Positions 33,274-43,709 of a DNA stretch of 64,000 bases are shown piece by piece. A program made the position numbers and the translations under genes. Source of the DNA: Rhexocercosporidium sp. MPI-PUGE-AT-0058 (Eukaryota > Ascomycota > Leotiomycetes > Helotiales); contig JAGTJL010000008.1 in the NCBI GenBank assembly GCA_020746875.1, positions 2,418,001 to 2,482,000 on the forward strand. Reading direction: 5' to 3'. The notes below the pieces were generated by a model. That model did no database searches, had not been told where the DNA came from, and saw only the letters and a program-made list of their open reading frames with translations. How positions within the stretch are numbered: the first letter of the stretch is position 1; each line of letters opens with the position of its first letter.

Positions 33274-34835
33274 CTACTGAACGATAGTATAAACATCTGC
33301 CGCACCAGAACATGTCGTCTGATCCAACTTCGCACCCTTAGGATCCAAACACACTTTCCCATCCCCATTCTGCGGCGCAAGTGTAATAGTATTCCCACCT
33401 GCAAAAGTAAACAACTGAGAGCTCGTCTGCTCGCCACCACCATCAGCACGTCCACCACACGAGAAGATATGCGCCGTATCACCAGCCGCTCTTCTAGCAT
33501 CGAAACTCAAACATCCCTGCGTCAATGAACTGACGACTAATGTCGCGCCTTCGTCTTTGATGTGCTTGCCTTTGGTGATCAAATCGAATTTCTCGTTTGC
33601 GCTCCCGGTACAGGGTTGAACGGCGATGGGGATGAGGTTCTGGCGGAAATCGCCGGCTGTGGGGTCGATGAAGAGGCATTGTCCGTTGGCGGATTTGAGA
33701 GATACGGATGTGAATGCTCGAGTTGCTGTGTCGTCGCGTTGGTGAGCTTCAGCTGCAGAGCTGGGGTTGAGTGTTCCTCCTGCGCGGGAGACTGGCACCT
33801 CTGTTGTTGGGTTGACGGAGGGGATGTCTCCGACCGCTGCTGGAGAGGTAGCTTCTGGCGCGCTAGCGGTTTCTGATGCGCTTGTTGAGACGGCAATGTC
33901 TGCGACTGGAGCTGTACTTGATTCTGGGCGGATCATGGTAATGACTGTGGTGAGAGTGCATGCTGAGCTGACAGCTGGAGCAGCGACTTCGGCAGGGGAG
34001 TTTGCTGCGGGAGGAGCAGCTTCTGGTGTTGAAGTTGGAATGGCTTTAGCTGTTGAAGAAACGACGGCGGGTGTAGAAGAAACAGCTCCTCGTTGAGCAC
34101 CGCCTGTGGCAACCCCAAATGTGAAGGATTGAGCGGCATCGCCTGCTTTACATGGTGCCTGGTCGAGAACGTTTCCAGTGACAGCGAGACAAGTGCCTGC
34201 TGCGTTCTTGGGCTCGAATGACAGTGGACCTGCACCACCAGCGAAGCTGAATAGTTGAGAGTTTGTGACATCGCCACCTAGATCGGTCAGACTTGAATCC
34301 TTGATCGAGGGGGTGACTTACCTCCATCGGCTCTTCCTCCACAAGAAAACATGATAACAGTGTTTCCGGCCTTACGTCGAGGATCGAAGTTTGCACAGGC
34401 TTGAGTCTAGATGGGTCAGATGCGATCAAATAAAAAGAACTTGGGAGAACGCACCAAAGTGTTGACAATCAGCATAGTGCCAGCTTGATCATTGTGCTTC
34501 CCAGCCGTGATGACATCCCATTTCTGACCGGCACTTCCATCGCAAGTTGCAATTTGAATAGGATTCAAATTGGCACGGAAGTCACCAGAGAGCTTGTCGA
34601 TGAATAAACATTGTCCATCTGAAGTCTAAGATCCGTTAGTACAGACATGAATTGGCGTCGAAGATTGAGCGCTCACTTTGATCTCAGTTCCTGAGAATGT
34701 TCGAGTCGCAGTAGCATCTCTTTGTTGAGCTTCCTCAAAAGCAGCTTGGTTCAATGAAGTAACAACTCGTTTTTCCGTTGGAGAAGCAAAGGATAGTGCC
34801 ACCGAAGTGAGAAGGAGAGAGATTGAGGAAACCAT
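33274..34835 (-). CDS. secreted protein with two beta-trefoil (ricin-B-type) lectin-like units, 472 aa
   Basis: Four exons (34677-34835, 34455-34625, 34322-34406, 33274-34277) join in phase to 472 residues. The N-terminus is a signal peptide (MVSSISLLLTSVALSFAS) with a probable KR processing site just after it. Two homologous units of about 150 residues follow. Each begins with RD(A/D)TATR, then (N/D)GQCLFID, GDFR, GKH, an FSCGGRADGG motif, and Cys/Gln-rich beta-strand repeats. An Ala/Ser/Thr/Pro linker of about 100 residues separates them and is probably O-glycosylated. Such folds usually bind carbohydrate, here outside the cell or at the wall. Unit 1 is cut by three introns, while unit 2 lies in one exon. 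No enzyme domain is present. The family call rests on pattern, so another beta-trefoil class is possible. Confidence 0.75.
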
Positions 34836-36150
34836 GTTCGAAGATTTGAATTGAAGTAAAGTGCTCTAGGCAAAGGAATGTAAGCTGCACAGCAGTTGAA
34901 AGTAGACACGCACTGAAAAAAGGAGTGATAGAATGGAAATGGATGCAGTAGCTTGCGATAAAGAAAGAGCAAAAAGAGGAGCAAAGGTCACGTACTGCAC
35001 CTGTGAAATATATACTTGGCCATGCCGCCCATGAGAACGGCCCGATGCTGGCTGGCATGCTGCGCGGTAAAGGAGGATTAAGAAGAAACACGCCTAGGCC
35101 GTTTCTGTAAAGTTTCAAGGCGCACTCATGATCCCTCCCTAAGATCCCGAAATGTTCGTTCTGTTTTCCACGTTTCCCTGTGTTTTCCTGCTCAGGGCAA
35201 TTATGTTCGTCCCAAAGCGCACGAATGTGAGGATGTTGAAACCCGAAGCGTTTGGAGATCTCGTCTAAAGTCACGATTGTCGCCAGGGATCAGACACGCC
35301 AACCGAGGATCCGACACCCGCACAGGGGGTTTGATGGGATGGGAACAACTCCGATGTTTTCGTGCCACTGGCGTGGCCCTGCGAGAGGCTGATCCATTGA
35401 TTGGAATGGGATGCTTAATTTCGTGTCAGGAACAGACTGGTCTGCAGTCGAAACTGCGCGAGGTCTGCATTTCTGTACCTGCGTCTGCGTGGCTTTTGAT
35501 TGTGTTCCTGCGTCAGCGGGAATGGCCTCCTTGACAGCGACCGCAGCCGCGTTTTCAAAACGACCCTGCCATCCAATCAACCCCTTTCAATTCTACAAAA
35601 TAACCGCATGCAGGCATCCAGACTCAGTTCATCGTCAAATTTTGTCATTCTTCTCGGGAGTGATTGACATCCCGATTTAGCATCCTCAAACGAAGCGGCT
35701 CGAGATGCCTGTTCTCGGCCAGGAGTGATACCTCCACAGCGCATCGCCTTGGGAGGAAGGGATAAGGTAGGAGGATAACCATAAACCTGAGGCTTATCAC
35801 GATTGTTTGATCTGTCGATCAGTCCCCCGGATCTCCTGAATGTCCCGGTGACGAAGTCCACATCGAGCAGATCACGCGCAATTTCAGGCGCTTCGCACAG
35901 AACGAGATGAATTTAGAGTTCTATTGTTTGGAAATGTTTCTCCCATATGAACTTCCCAAGACGAGCTCGGTATCTTGCGGCATTGCCTGGTCTTCGACCT
36001 TTCTTCGCCCATCTGGTGTACTCAAGTATCTGACAGTTTTCTGGGCCTATTTTCTATGGCTTGCGAAGTTATAAGCTTCGAATTTATTAATATCCAGAGA
36101 ATATTCTAGCTGTTCCGGCACAGAATATCCTTGAAATACGCTGGATCAAG
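34836..36150. other. intergenic region, lectin promoter and pseudogene flank
   Basis: The lectin promoter lies in the first few hundred bases; ttcacaggtgcag and tatatac near 35000-35015 may mark its core. The remainder, to the end of the GH43 relic, has only short frames. No repeat was seen. Confidence 0.4.
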
Positions 36151-37519
36151 TCAAGGTTCCCAATTAGCAAAAGCATACAGTCCAAACATAACTCCCAGGA
36201 ACGGCTGCCCAACAGGCGGGGTTTTCGTCATGAATTTACTCTCAACTATCACTTCTGTTGCCATGTTCCCACTTCTCGAATTCTTGATGCTAACGAAATA
36301 GGCCATCTTCGTTGCTTTTATTTCCAACGCCACTGGGCCGTCATGCTCGAGGGTATGAAGATGTTCCTGTGCTTGATAAGTTACTCCTTTCTCACAGGAA
36401 CCCATCGCGCTAAACTTACCTCAAATTCATCAGACACATCTGTCGGTATCTTGAAGATAACAGCTTTCTCCCCACTTGAAGTAAGTGTCACTCCTACACT
36501 CGCAAAAGAATGCATATCCACCACAATACCAAACCAGCTTCATACCCCGCCTTCTTCGGCTTAAAATCCAAAACCACAGAGAAAACCTGCTCAAAAGCGG
36601 TCTGTCTCCTCAGAAGCATTGTTGGTGCCTCCGGAGACTTCAGATCATAGCATCCACCATGAATGGTCAGCCAACCTGGCCTTTCTGTCAATGACCAGCC
36701 CTTCTTCAGTGGTGTATCTATTTCTCGTTAGTTCACACATCCATTGACCTTACCAGGTTGACTCACTTTTCTCATACCACCCCAACTCCAACCTCTCCCC
36801 CCAATCCGCTTTCCAAACCTTCTCCATCTTCATCTTCACGATTCCCCTTGGCCCCTCGGTTGAAATCCCTACATTCTTCCCACCATTAAATACAGGCCAA
36901 TCATCAATCCACTCCACTCCAACCAAGAAAGTTTCCCTCCCAAGCTGTGGCTCCAACCACTTACCATCCCCATCCCTCACCGGCCTAACGCCCAGTAAAA
37001 CAGCCCACCACCTCCCTTCCCGCTCCTGATATTATTGTCAGACCCATTTCTCATAACTCACTCAACTTATTCTCATCGTCTCCCGATTTTGGATGGCTCA
37101 GAAGCTTTGGAGACGCACGGGTCTTGCACCGCCAGTCTCGGAAAACTCACATCCATTTGCGGTCTATACCTCGAAAATACACCCCTACACAAATACCACC
37201 TCCCGATCCTCCCACCCTTCCCATCATCCTCAACCCGATACCTCAACGTACTCGCCCAGCTCCCACCTCCTGCTTCCGGCGTCCGCATCTCAATCTGACT
37301 CCTCCTCGTCAAGGCATGACCAATCAACTCCCAATTTAGGAGATCGGTGGAGTGATGGATTGCACAGCTGGGGAAAAGATTGAATGTACTTGTTGTGAGG
37401 AAGTAGGAAGTTTTTGTTTCTGTGGAGGAAGAGGAGCGGGATGGTACGACGCAGATGGAGGGGTCGGGTGCAAAGCCGGCGATTATGGGATTGGAGAAGT
37501 AGTTTGGTATGGGAGACAT
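36151..37519 (-). pseudogene. GH43 glycosidase pseudogene (beta-xylosidase/arabinofuranosidase type)
   Basis: The start (ATG 37519) encodes a typical GH43 N-terminus, NPIIAGFAPDPSICVV then TFNLFPSCAIHHSTDLLNWE and GGSWASTLRYR, with the base Asp in the APDPS motif. After a possible intron (37026-37150) the frame jumps to GRWWAVLLGVRPV and LGRETFLVGVEWIDDWPVFN, which belong at the end of the catalytic domain. About 190 residues, including the family's general-acid Glu and second Asp, are absent. The C-terminal domain continues (KGWSLTERPGWLTIHGG) but shifts frame near 36510-36525 between LWW and HSFASVGVTL, and resumes to VMFGLYAFANWEP. The combination of core deletion and frameshift makes an active enzyme very unlikely. 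No signal peptide is visible. Confidence 0.8.
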
Positions 37520-37870
37520 GCTTGGTTTGTTTGGGTGATGGGAATGAAGCCGGATTGATGGAATTGGTATATTGAAAGGATAAGTTAGATATAGAAAAAC
37601 TCATAAGGAGCTGTGAGTAAGTAAGTTAAGAGATCTCGCTCAGAGATATTCCACCAGTCAGAAGATAGCGGGGAATAAGTAATTAGCGGATCTTCCATTA
37701 TTCCACGCTCATCCATTGTACGAGCAAAATAAAGTTTTGAAAGGCGTTATATGTGGCTCCCATTATTATATACATCGCATCCTAATTGTACATCATCAAT
37801 TCATCCTTTTCAACAAGCAGAATAATCATCTGTCCGGCTCCAAAATCCGAAAGTGACACAGCCAGACTAT
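37520..37870. other. short intergenic region
   Basis: It lies between the 5' end of the GH43 relic and the 3' end of the next minus-strand gene. It is AT-rich (aattagcgg, attatatac) and nothing further is seen. Confidence 0.4.
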
Positions 37871-38550
37871 CTACGCAACACCGAAAGCCGATGATGGTGT
37901 GATGGTGAAATTCTGATAAGGCGCTGAGGATTGGTTGTAGAATGAAGTCGCATTTCCGGTGTAGTTATAATACGTACCCCTATATTCTGTCAGTCAAATG
38001 TCTTTTCGTCACCTCCTATTTCCCTCCACCCCAGTATCTGAACCCGCCCAACCGAGACTCAAAACACAATGGAAAGAAAGGTTCACTCACGACTGCTCCA
38101 AATCCGTCCACTGAAAGCTAACCTCGATATGCGCTCCGACCTCAGCTTCAAGAAGATGTGCCGCAACACCACGGTTCCCTGGCAAGTCATCGTTGACTTC
38201 ACATGCCTGGAAAGGAGCGCCTTCACCAGTGCCAGAGCAGTACGCTGAGAAAGCAGGGATGTCGTTGTATGCTGGTGCTGAGATGTTGAAGACTACGAAC
38301 GAGGATATCAGATTTATGAATTTAGAGGTTTTATATTTGGTTGAATTGAGCAGGGGAGAGGGGGCGGTGACTTACTGTAATAGCATCCGTGTCTGGCACA
38401 GCCTGCACTCCATTGTGTTACTGACCAGCTGTACGCTGGGTCGTTGACTCCAGTTCCGGCTTGGGGAGCTGGTGCTGGCGCTGGTGCTGCGAAGGCACTG
38501 GCGGAGAGGAGGGAGAGGGCGAGGGCGAGGAGATTGGTGTTCTTGAACAT
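37871..38550 (-). CDS. small secreted Cys-containing protein, 161 aa
   Basis: Three exons (38376-38550, 38091-38292, 37871-37979) join in phase to 161 residues. The start ATG at 38550 opens a clear signal peptide (MFKNTNLLALALSLLSASAFA) followed by an AP-repeat propeptide-like stretch. The mature part has four cysteines in two pairs: GCARHGCYY, then YCSGTG and FQACEVND. Later elements are HLLEAEVGAHIEVSFQW, a YNYTGNATSFYN segment with an N-glycosylation site, and a C-terminus NFTITPSSAFGVA. This layout resembles small secreted beta-sandwich proteins of plant-associated fungi, including those described as hypersensitive-response inducers. That resemblance is from memory of the pattern and is tentative. 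The ORF is intact. Confidence 0.75.
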
Positions 38551-39152
38551 GACGAAGATATTTCTATGGTGATCGATAGAGTAGTATGTGGAAGTTCTGG
38601 AGATGTTCAGGCGAGAAGTTGAGTAGATGATAGGATTAGATGAATGATCAAAGAAACCCAAGAAGGGGCAGAAAGACACAGTTATATACTTCACCGAATC
38701 ACCCCCATCGCGATGGCATACCATGCCACTCGGTCATCCGAATCTAGGTTATATTTTTGGAAACCCAGAATAAATGTCAGCTGTTGTCAATACGAGGAAG
38801 TTGTGGAGTCGTGCAACGTTGTTTGGTGCGGTAGTGGAACCTTTTCCAGCAGCAAGGCCGATCAATGAGGCTGTTCTCCACGATCGGCAGTTGGGAGACC
38901 CTGTTTTTGTTTAGGTTTCTCGGTAAACTTTGCCTGGAGGGGACGGTGAGAATAAGTAAACTAAAAGGAAATTCGTGGTTTCCAGAACAAGATGAACGCG
39001 TGGAAATGTTGATTGGCATGATATATCAAAGAGAGAATCTTTTTGTCGCCGACAGATGGAACTACTTTTTTGTTACCCTCGTTTATGCACACCTAACAGT
39101 TCGGTACTTCATGTCTTTCAGAGCAAAGAAGCTGGGCTATTTGGCATGAGAC

Positions 39153-39240
39153 GAGGCTAGCGAAATTCGTCTCCAGTGAAGCGAACGCTTTGATCACCTC
39201 AAAAAGGGTCGCTTCACCGGAGACGAATTTCCTTAGCCTC
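39153..39240. repeat. inverted repeat A, 32-bp arms, 24-bp spacer
   Basis: The left arm 39153-39184 and right arm 39209-39240 are reverse complements at 29 of 32 positions (shared gaaattcgtctcc and gtgaagcga). The spacer of 24 bp begins acgcttt. The structure would fold as a long hairpin in DNA or RNA. Confidence 0.85.
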
Positions 39241-39480
39241 GCGAGGTCGACGTCATCCAGTAGGGGCCGTCCCCTGAATCGGTACGGAGCTGCAACTTTT
39301 AAGGTCTCTTGGCATATCTCCCCATCCTCATCCACCGAGCTAGGTAGTCGTTCGAAAATCAATTCTCATTTCATTCATGTGTGACTGCTCATTTCTTTCG
39401 AAAAATTTTGATGTTTTTAAACTTGAGGACGAGACGAAGTGAAGCATTTGACGAGAAAAAAAGTGAGGGTTCGGATGAAC

Positions 39481-39597
39481 TTACTCGCTTTCTCAGTGGG
39501 ACTGACTGTGCTCGGGGTAAATAGATGGCGTGAGCCAACCAAAAATCCCTTGTAAACCCACTGTGCATGGTTTCAGTCTCACAAAGAAAGCGAGTAA
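39481..39597. repeat. inverted repeat B, 25-bp arms
   Basis: The left arm 39481-39505 (ttactcgctttctcagtggg...) and right arm 39573-39597 are reverse complements at 22 of 25 positions. The spacer is 67 bp. The right arm ends one base before inverted repeat C begins. Confidence 0.75.
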
Positions 39598-39598
39598 C

Positions 39599-39662
39599 AG
39601 TCTGTTTCCTTCCTGTTGACGCTTTCGCTTCCAACTAAACGGCAACAGGAAGGAAACAGACT
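39599..39662. repeat. inverted repeat C, perfect 20-bp arms, 24-bp spacer
   Basis: The left arm 39599-39618 (agtctgtttccttcctgttg) and right arm 39643-39662 are perfect reverse complements. The spacer is 24 bp and begins acgctttcgc, close to the start of the repeat A spacer. The perfect match suggests recent origin or active maintenance. Confidence 0.88.
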
Positions 39663-39751
39663 ATTAAACAAAATGTATTTCGAGTCAGTACATAATAATT
39701 CTGCCACCCTCAACTCCCCAGAAGCCAGATGACTACTCTAGAACTCCAACT

Positions 39752-41151
39752 CTAGAACTGCGCAGCATACCCTGGATAATTCCCAAGCTGACCCGCATCC
39801 ATCTTCGACAACTGCGGGCATCTCAACGGCGCCAGTACATTTTTCGTGGCTTTGTTCAACATCGCAAGCAGTTTGGTAATGTCCTTGTACAGATTCTTCA
39901 GTAGATCTGGAGCAGCGAGACTAGCTGCCTAGTAGACGAAGCAGGCGAGGTTATTGTCCTCTAGGAGAGTTGTTGCGTTTCAGACGCCACCTGTTGGGTC
40001 TTCGAAACCGACTGGTGTGGATGTATTTACTGTGCCTGTGTTTCCGCCGATAGTCAGGATGTTGGGGTAATGTGATACGCTGTAATTTGAGCGTTAGCTA
40101 TATGTTCTAAATTGATTAAGGGGATGGATGAAGGGGCGACATAGAAGTAGAGGGTATCATTTTCCAAGAACAGGATCAAGTACTCATCGCCAATGGCAGG
40201 CTTATACCAATTCTCGGGATTCCGTTTATTACCAGAGCTGTAAGTGAAGTTTCCTGACTCTTCACTAATAGCGAAGAAGCCCTTCACAACCTCCTGTTTC
40301 AATACTCCGTCAGAATTCTCAGTAGTTTCGTTGCTTATGAAACGGTAGATAAAGGTATGAGCCGTCTGGCTGACGGCCATACCAGTTAACGACCCATAGA
40401 AGATATACGGGTTCTTGGTAATTAATCGCTCGAAATTAATGTTGCGTTCCTTGGGCAGGACTTCTATGTTGTAATTTGCAGTCGCAGCTTCGAGTTACAG
40501 GTCAAAGAGAGTCTGGAACTACGAGACTTGGAGAGAGTGTGAGTCGCCGTAATGGTATAGATCACCTCGAGTGGGAGAGGTGTCGGTCTCGTATTTGTTG
40601 TGAGATCCTGAGATGCTTTGGAGTGCGCTGACGAGGCTGAGAAGTTTCCTGAGCAAGTTTTGCTCGGATGGGTTGGAGGGAGGTCGGCAGATTGACCAGC
40701 CAGGCGTGAGGAAGAGTGGGTTGCCATCCATCACAATGCCGTAGACTGAGAGGAAGAGTTCAAGATCGAGACTCTCGTGCTTGTTAGCATTGATGTCCTG
40801 TTGCAGAAAGATGAGTACTTACTATTCCAAGTGCTTTGTTCGTAACGGACACGAACTAATCAATAATGGCAAATTCACTATGAGGAAGGTAGTTGTGGTT
40901 TGCCAGAGCATTCAACCCTGGGCACGGTCCTCTCATATCTCCTTTGCTGAAGTTTGGAGGTGTGAATGCATGTGTTCCAGAGACGTCGACGCGTAGGGCA
41001 GCAGTATTAAAGCAATGTAGGATTCCATTCAGTATTTTGACTTCGGCATCGCGTTCAGCGACTGAGCAGCTTCAAGGGCGATTGAAGGGAAGGCTAAGAC
41101 GCTAGACAAGGAGAAAGCAGCAAATGCTGCAACTGATGAGATGGTCTTCAC
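39752..41151 (-). pseudogene. chloroperoxidase-like (Peroxidase_2) pseudogene
   Basis: The frame carries the family hallmark: SGTHAFTPPNFSKGD, then RGPCPGLNALANHNYLP, including the P-C-P heme-thiolate cysteine. Downstream come LELFLSVYGIVMDGNP, NINFERLITKNPYIFYG and a C-terminus ending CPQLSKMDAGQLGNYPGYA. It is clearly inactive. The expected start reads GTG (41149-41151) before KTISSVAAFAAFSLSSV. The frame shifts near 41040-41080. In-frame stops lie at 40856, 40519, 40495, 39980 and 39929. The family contains extracellular heme haloperoxidases and peroxygenases, and the signal-like N-terminus fits secretion. No large deletion is seen, so decay is mainly by point changes. Confidence 0.88.
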
Positions 41152-41854
41152 AGTGATGGATAAAATGGAAGTGATGAGGGGCAATCTGTGGATCACTGCT
41201 GGGGAGAACTGGGGTTTCTATCCCCCGCATGGAGGCAACTTGCTCCACAGCGGACAGAGGAGTCTTCACATGCGAAAGAAGGTTGTTGAATCACTTGCTC
41301 AAAGGCTGAATATATCTACTAAGGAGATGGGTTGACAATTGCGGCTAAATCCTAAGCATTCATCTGATGCCTTTAGGTCTGGGAGATGGAAATCTCCGTG
41401 TATGTCCTAGCCTGTCTACCAATCACGATGCAGGAGTTAGGAAAGAACTAGGTGTTTGACGGGCGGGGCACATTTCAAGCATGCCCTGAGAGTGCCACTT
41501 GCATAAAGGAGGAGAAGATTAACGATAAGTCTGTCTAATGGAACGAGGTTGATTGATGGAGCAGGAATTGGGGGAGACCTCCTGATGGCACTAAGCGTTC
41601 GGGAGATACTTCTGGTTCTGTCTGACTTGCATGGCAGCGACAATTACTATTGACGACAGAAAATATCTTGAAGAATTCTTGATTTAACCGGGGTTGCATT
41701 GAAAGACAGCAATGCGACATGAAGAATTGGCAACTAGCAATTAGCATAGACTGCTATGGATTTAAGCGAGTTTAGCTCTGATCAGCTTCTCATGCCCAGC
41801 CGCTGAACCAGACATATCAACTGAACCAAGTCGCATGGCTTCCCTCATTTCATC
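41152..41854. other. intergenic region, nothing recognised
   Basis: The region lies between the chloroperoxidase relic and the next minus-strand gene. Short frames have no support. Confidence 0.4.
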
Positions 41855-42552
41855 CTACAGATATGACTGAACAACAACAGGGCCATCCTCAAACCGCGTT
41901 TCAGGCATCTCAAAAGTATCCTTGTGATGATCTAATTTAACGAGGTTTGTGAGATAATGGGGTGTATTCTTTCGTAGTCTGAGCATATCTGTGTTCGGGC
42001 ATGTTTTTTCGTTAAGGGGAGATGCTATATTCGGGGAGAACGGTCCGTGCATTAGAGATGCTTCATTGTCCGAGTCAGGCTGACGACTTTGCGAAGGACC
42101 GGACGCTCCAGGAACAGGCATCTCGTACAACGGCGGCATTTGCGCAGGAGTGATCTGCGGTCCAAATATAACTCCTTCGGCGGCCTCAAGACCATGTTCA
42201 CCATTAGAGGAGTAATACGAATCCAGTTCCGTATCATCGTCGACAGATAACGACTATGACTCGCAGCCAACTCTCCGTCTCTGGTAGAAAGGCGCCCTGG
42301 TTTTAATCCGGCACATCGAGCCTCGTTAGCTTCCTCTTCCTCCTTGGAACCTCGAATGGCTCTCTTCGTGGCCGCTCCCTTTAATCCGGATGCGCTCCAG
42401 TCCTTTTTCTTCCAATTCCCAGGCTTGTAAGATTTCGTAACCCTCCCAGACAACGTAGGATTGATAGACTTGGGAGTCTTCCAAGACTTCGTAGGCGTTG
42501 CAGGCCTCGAACAATTCCGGGGCTTAACAAACTTGACCGATTTGTGTGGCAT
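41855..42552 (-). CDS. unknown basic/hydrophilic protein, two frames needing a splice or frameshift
   Basis: A start ATG at 42552 opens MPHKSVKFVKPRNCSRPATP, a basic Lys/Ser/Thr-rich region with a KEEEEANEARC patch. The same frame stays open to 42052, but its later part has an odd composition. A second frame ending at 41855 reads naturally (MPPLYEMPVPGASGPSQS, ending FEDGPVVVQSYL). A 47-bp GT-AG segment (donor GTGAAC, acceptor CCGCAG) joins the two frames in phase near 42160-42210. A real one-base frameshift near 42250 is the alternative. No domain is recognised. It lies 140 bp downstream of another small minus-strand gene of unknown function. Confidence 0.5.
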
Positions 42553-42691
42553 ATTTCCAAAACGAGATTTGACTTGCACAGAGTAGTGATGGAATGTCTT
42601 GTAATGGACTGGTGACTTTCAATTGGAATCGAGTAATGCAATCGATTTAGAGCAATGGTATTGTACTGATACAGATGTTTATGGAATAATT

Positions 42692-43330
42692 CTAGAACCA
42701 CGGTGGAGCTGGAGATGGAGGTTTGACACACCAGAAAGGGCCTCCAATCCTGCGTGGACGACCTGACTGTTCCGAATTCTCGGGGTGCTCCTTCCTTTTG
42801 AGAGAAAGCGTACCGTTCATATCTCCTTCTGGCGTCGATTGGGTAGAGATTGTTGCTCCTTCCTGTTCCTCTTCTTCGCCCAAATCTTCAACCACCTCTT
42901 CAATTTCATCCTCATTCTGCTCTTCATTTTCGAATCGGTCTTCTCCTTCGTCTTCTCCTTTAGCCTCGTCTTCGAATTTCTGTTGGTATCCGTCTCCTTG
43001 CTCCTTTCCAATTTGCTGCACATCTTGCCCATATCTTCGATAAACCAGCTTCCCATCATCAACCACACATTCCCTCTGGGTCTTGCGTTTATGATAAAAA
43101 CTATTAACCAATTCCTCGAACTCATCCCAGCATTCAATTTCCTCGTATCCCTCATACCAATGGTCGTAACTGCGAGTTTCCGGTTCCAGATGTGCAGTGA
43201 ACAGATGGTGGAAGTCAAAGTGTCCTACCCATGCATCGAATCCCTTCTGCTTCTGGGGTGGTAGTTTTTGTCGTCTTTCGTCGTAAGTGGAGTTGATCGT
43301 AAACCATTCTTCTAGAGTTGGGAGTTCCAT
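42692..43330 (-). CDS. unknown acidic protein, 212 aa
   Basis: A single-exon frame starts at the ATG at 43330 (MELPTLEEWFTINSTYDERR). The first 110 residues look folded, with aromatic-rich segments (FDAWVGHFDFHHLF, YDHWYEGYEEIECWDEF). Residues about 120-170 are a Glu/Asp/Gln-rich stretch. The C-terminus is basic then Pro-rich (RPRRIGGPFWCVKPPSPAPP). The family is not recognised. The frame is continuous and the codon use is plausible, so it is likely a real, lineage-restricted gene. It could form a tandem pair with the gene at 41855-42552, which has the same strand and a 140-bp gap. Confidence 0.6.
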   Translation of the reverse strand: MELPTLEEWFTINSTYDERRQKLPPQKQKGFDAWVGHFDFHHLFTAHLEPETRSYDHWYEGYEEIECWDEFEELVNSFYHKRKTQRECVVDDGKLVYRRYGQDVQQIGKEQGDGYQQKFEDEAKGEDEGEDRFENEEQNEDEIEEVVEDLGEEEEQEGATISTQSTPEGDMNGTLSLKRKEHPENSEQSGRPRRIGGPFWCVKPPSPAPPWF

Positions 43331-43709
43331 GGTGTGTCGCAAAAATATTCTGAGCAGTAAAATTTTCGGTGAAAAGTTCTGTTGCCTTTACGTTGTGATG
43401 AAAGATCGAAGCGCTACCTAGGTAGCTTGGAATTTCGCAGCGGATCATTGTTCCTGCCACTTTTGTGTGTGGCCACGAACTATAGACGGCGGCTTGAACT
43501 AGGAGCCCCACGGTTGTGACAGCATTCCGTCAGATTCATCTCAAAATAATTCGTGATGGTTTGTCCAAAGCTTGAGTCGCTTGGTTAGCAACCACGAAAG
43601 AGTCTGGATGGCATATATCCCCTGACTATCTTTGGAGCAAGTTGCCTCATGAAGCTAGATAAACTAAATTGTTGATGTAACGTGACGTGATTCCGGACAC
43701 GGAATGGCA
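43331..43709. other. short intergenic region
   Basis: Promoter of the 212-residue gene and 3' flank of the DnaJC28-like gene. Nothing specific was recognised. Confidence 0.4.

Larger units (their letters stand above)
38551..39751. other. intergenic region with nested inverted repeats
   Basis: The first 200 bases are the promoter of the secreted-protein gene. The region 39150-39662 holds three inverted-repeat pairs annotated separately. No coding frame has support. Confidence 0.5.

Noticed and set aside
42723..43264. Plus-strand frames of 106 and 159 codons
   Set aside because: They are Ser/Phe/Leu-rich complements of the Glu-rich minus-strand gene at 42692-43330.
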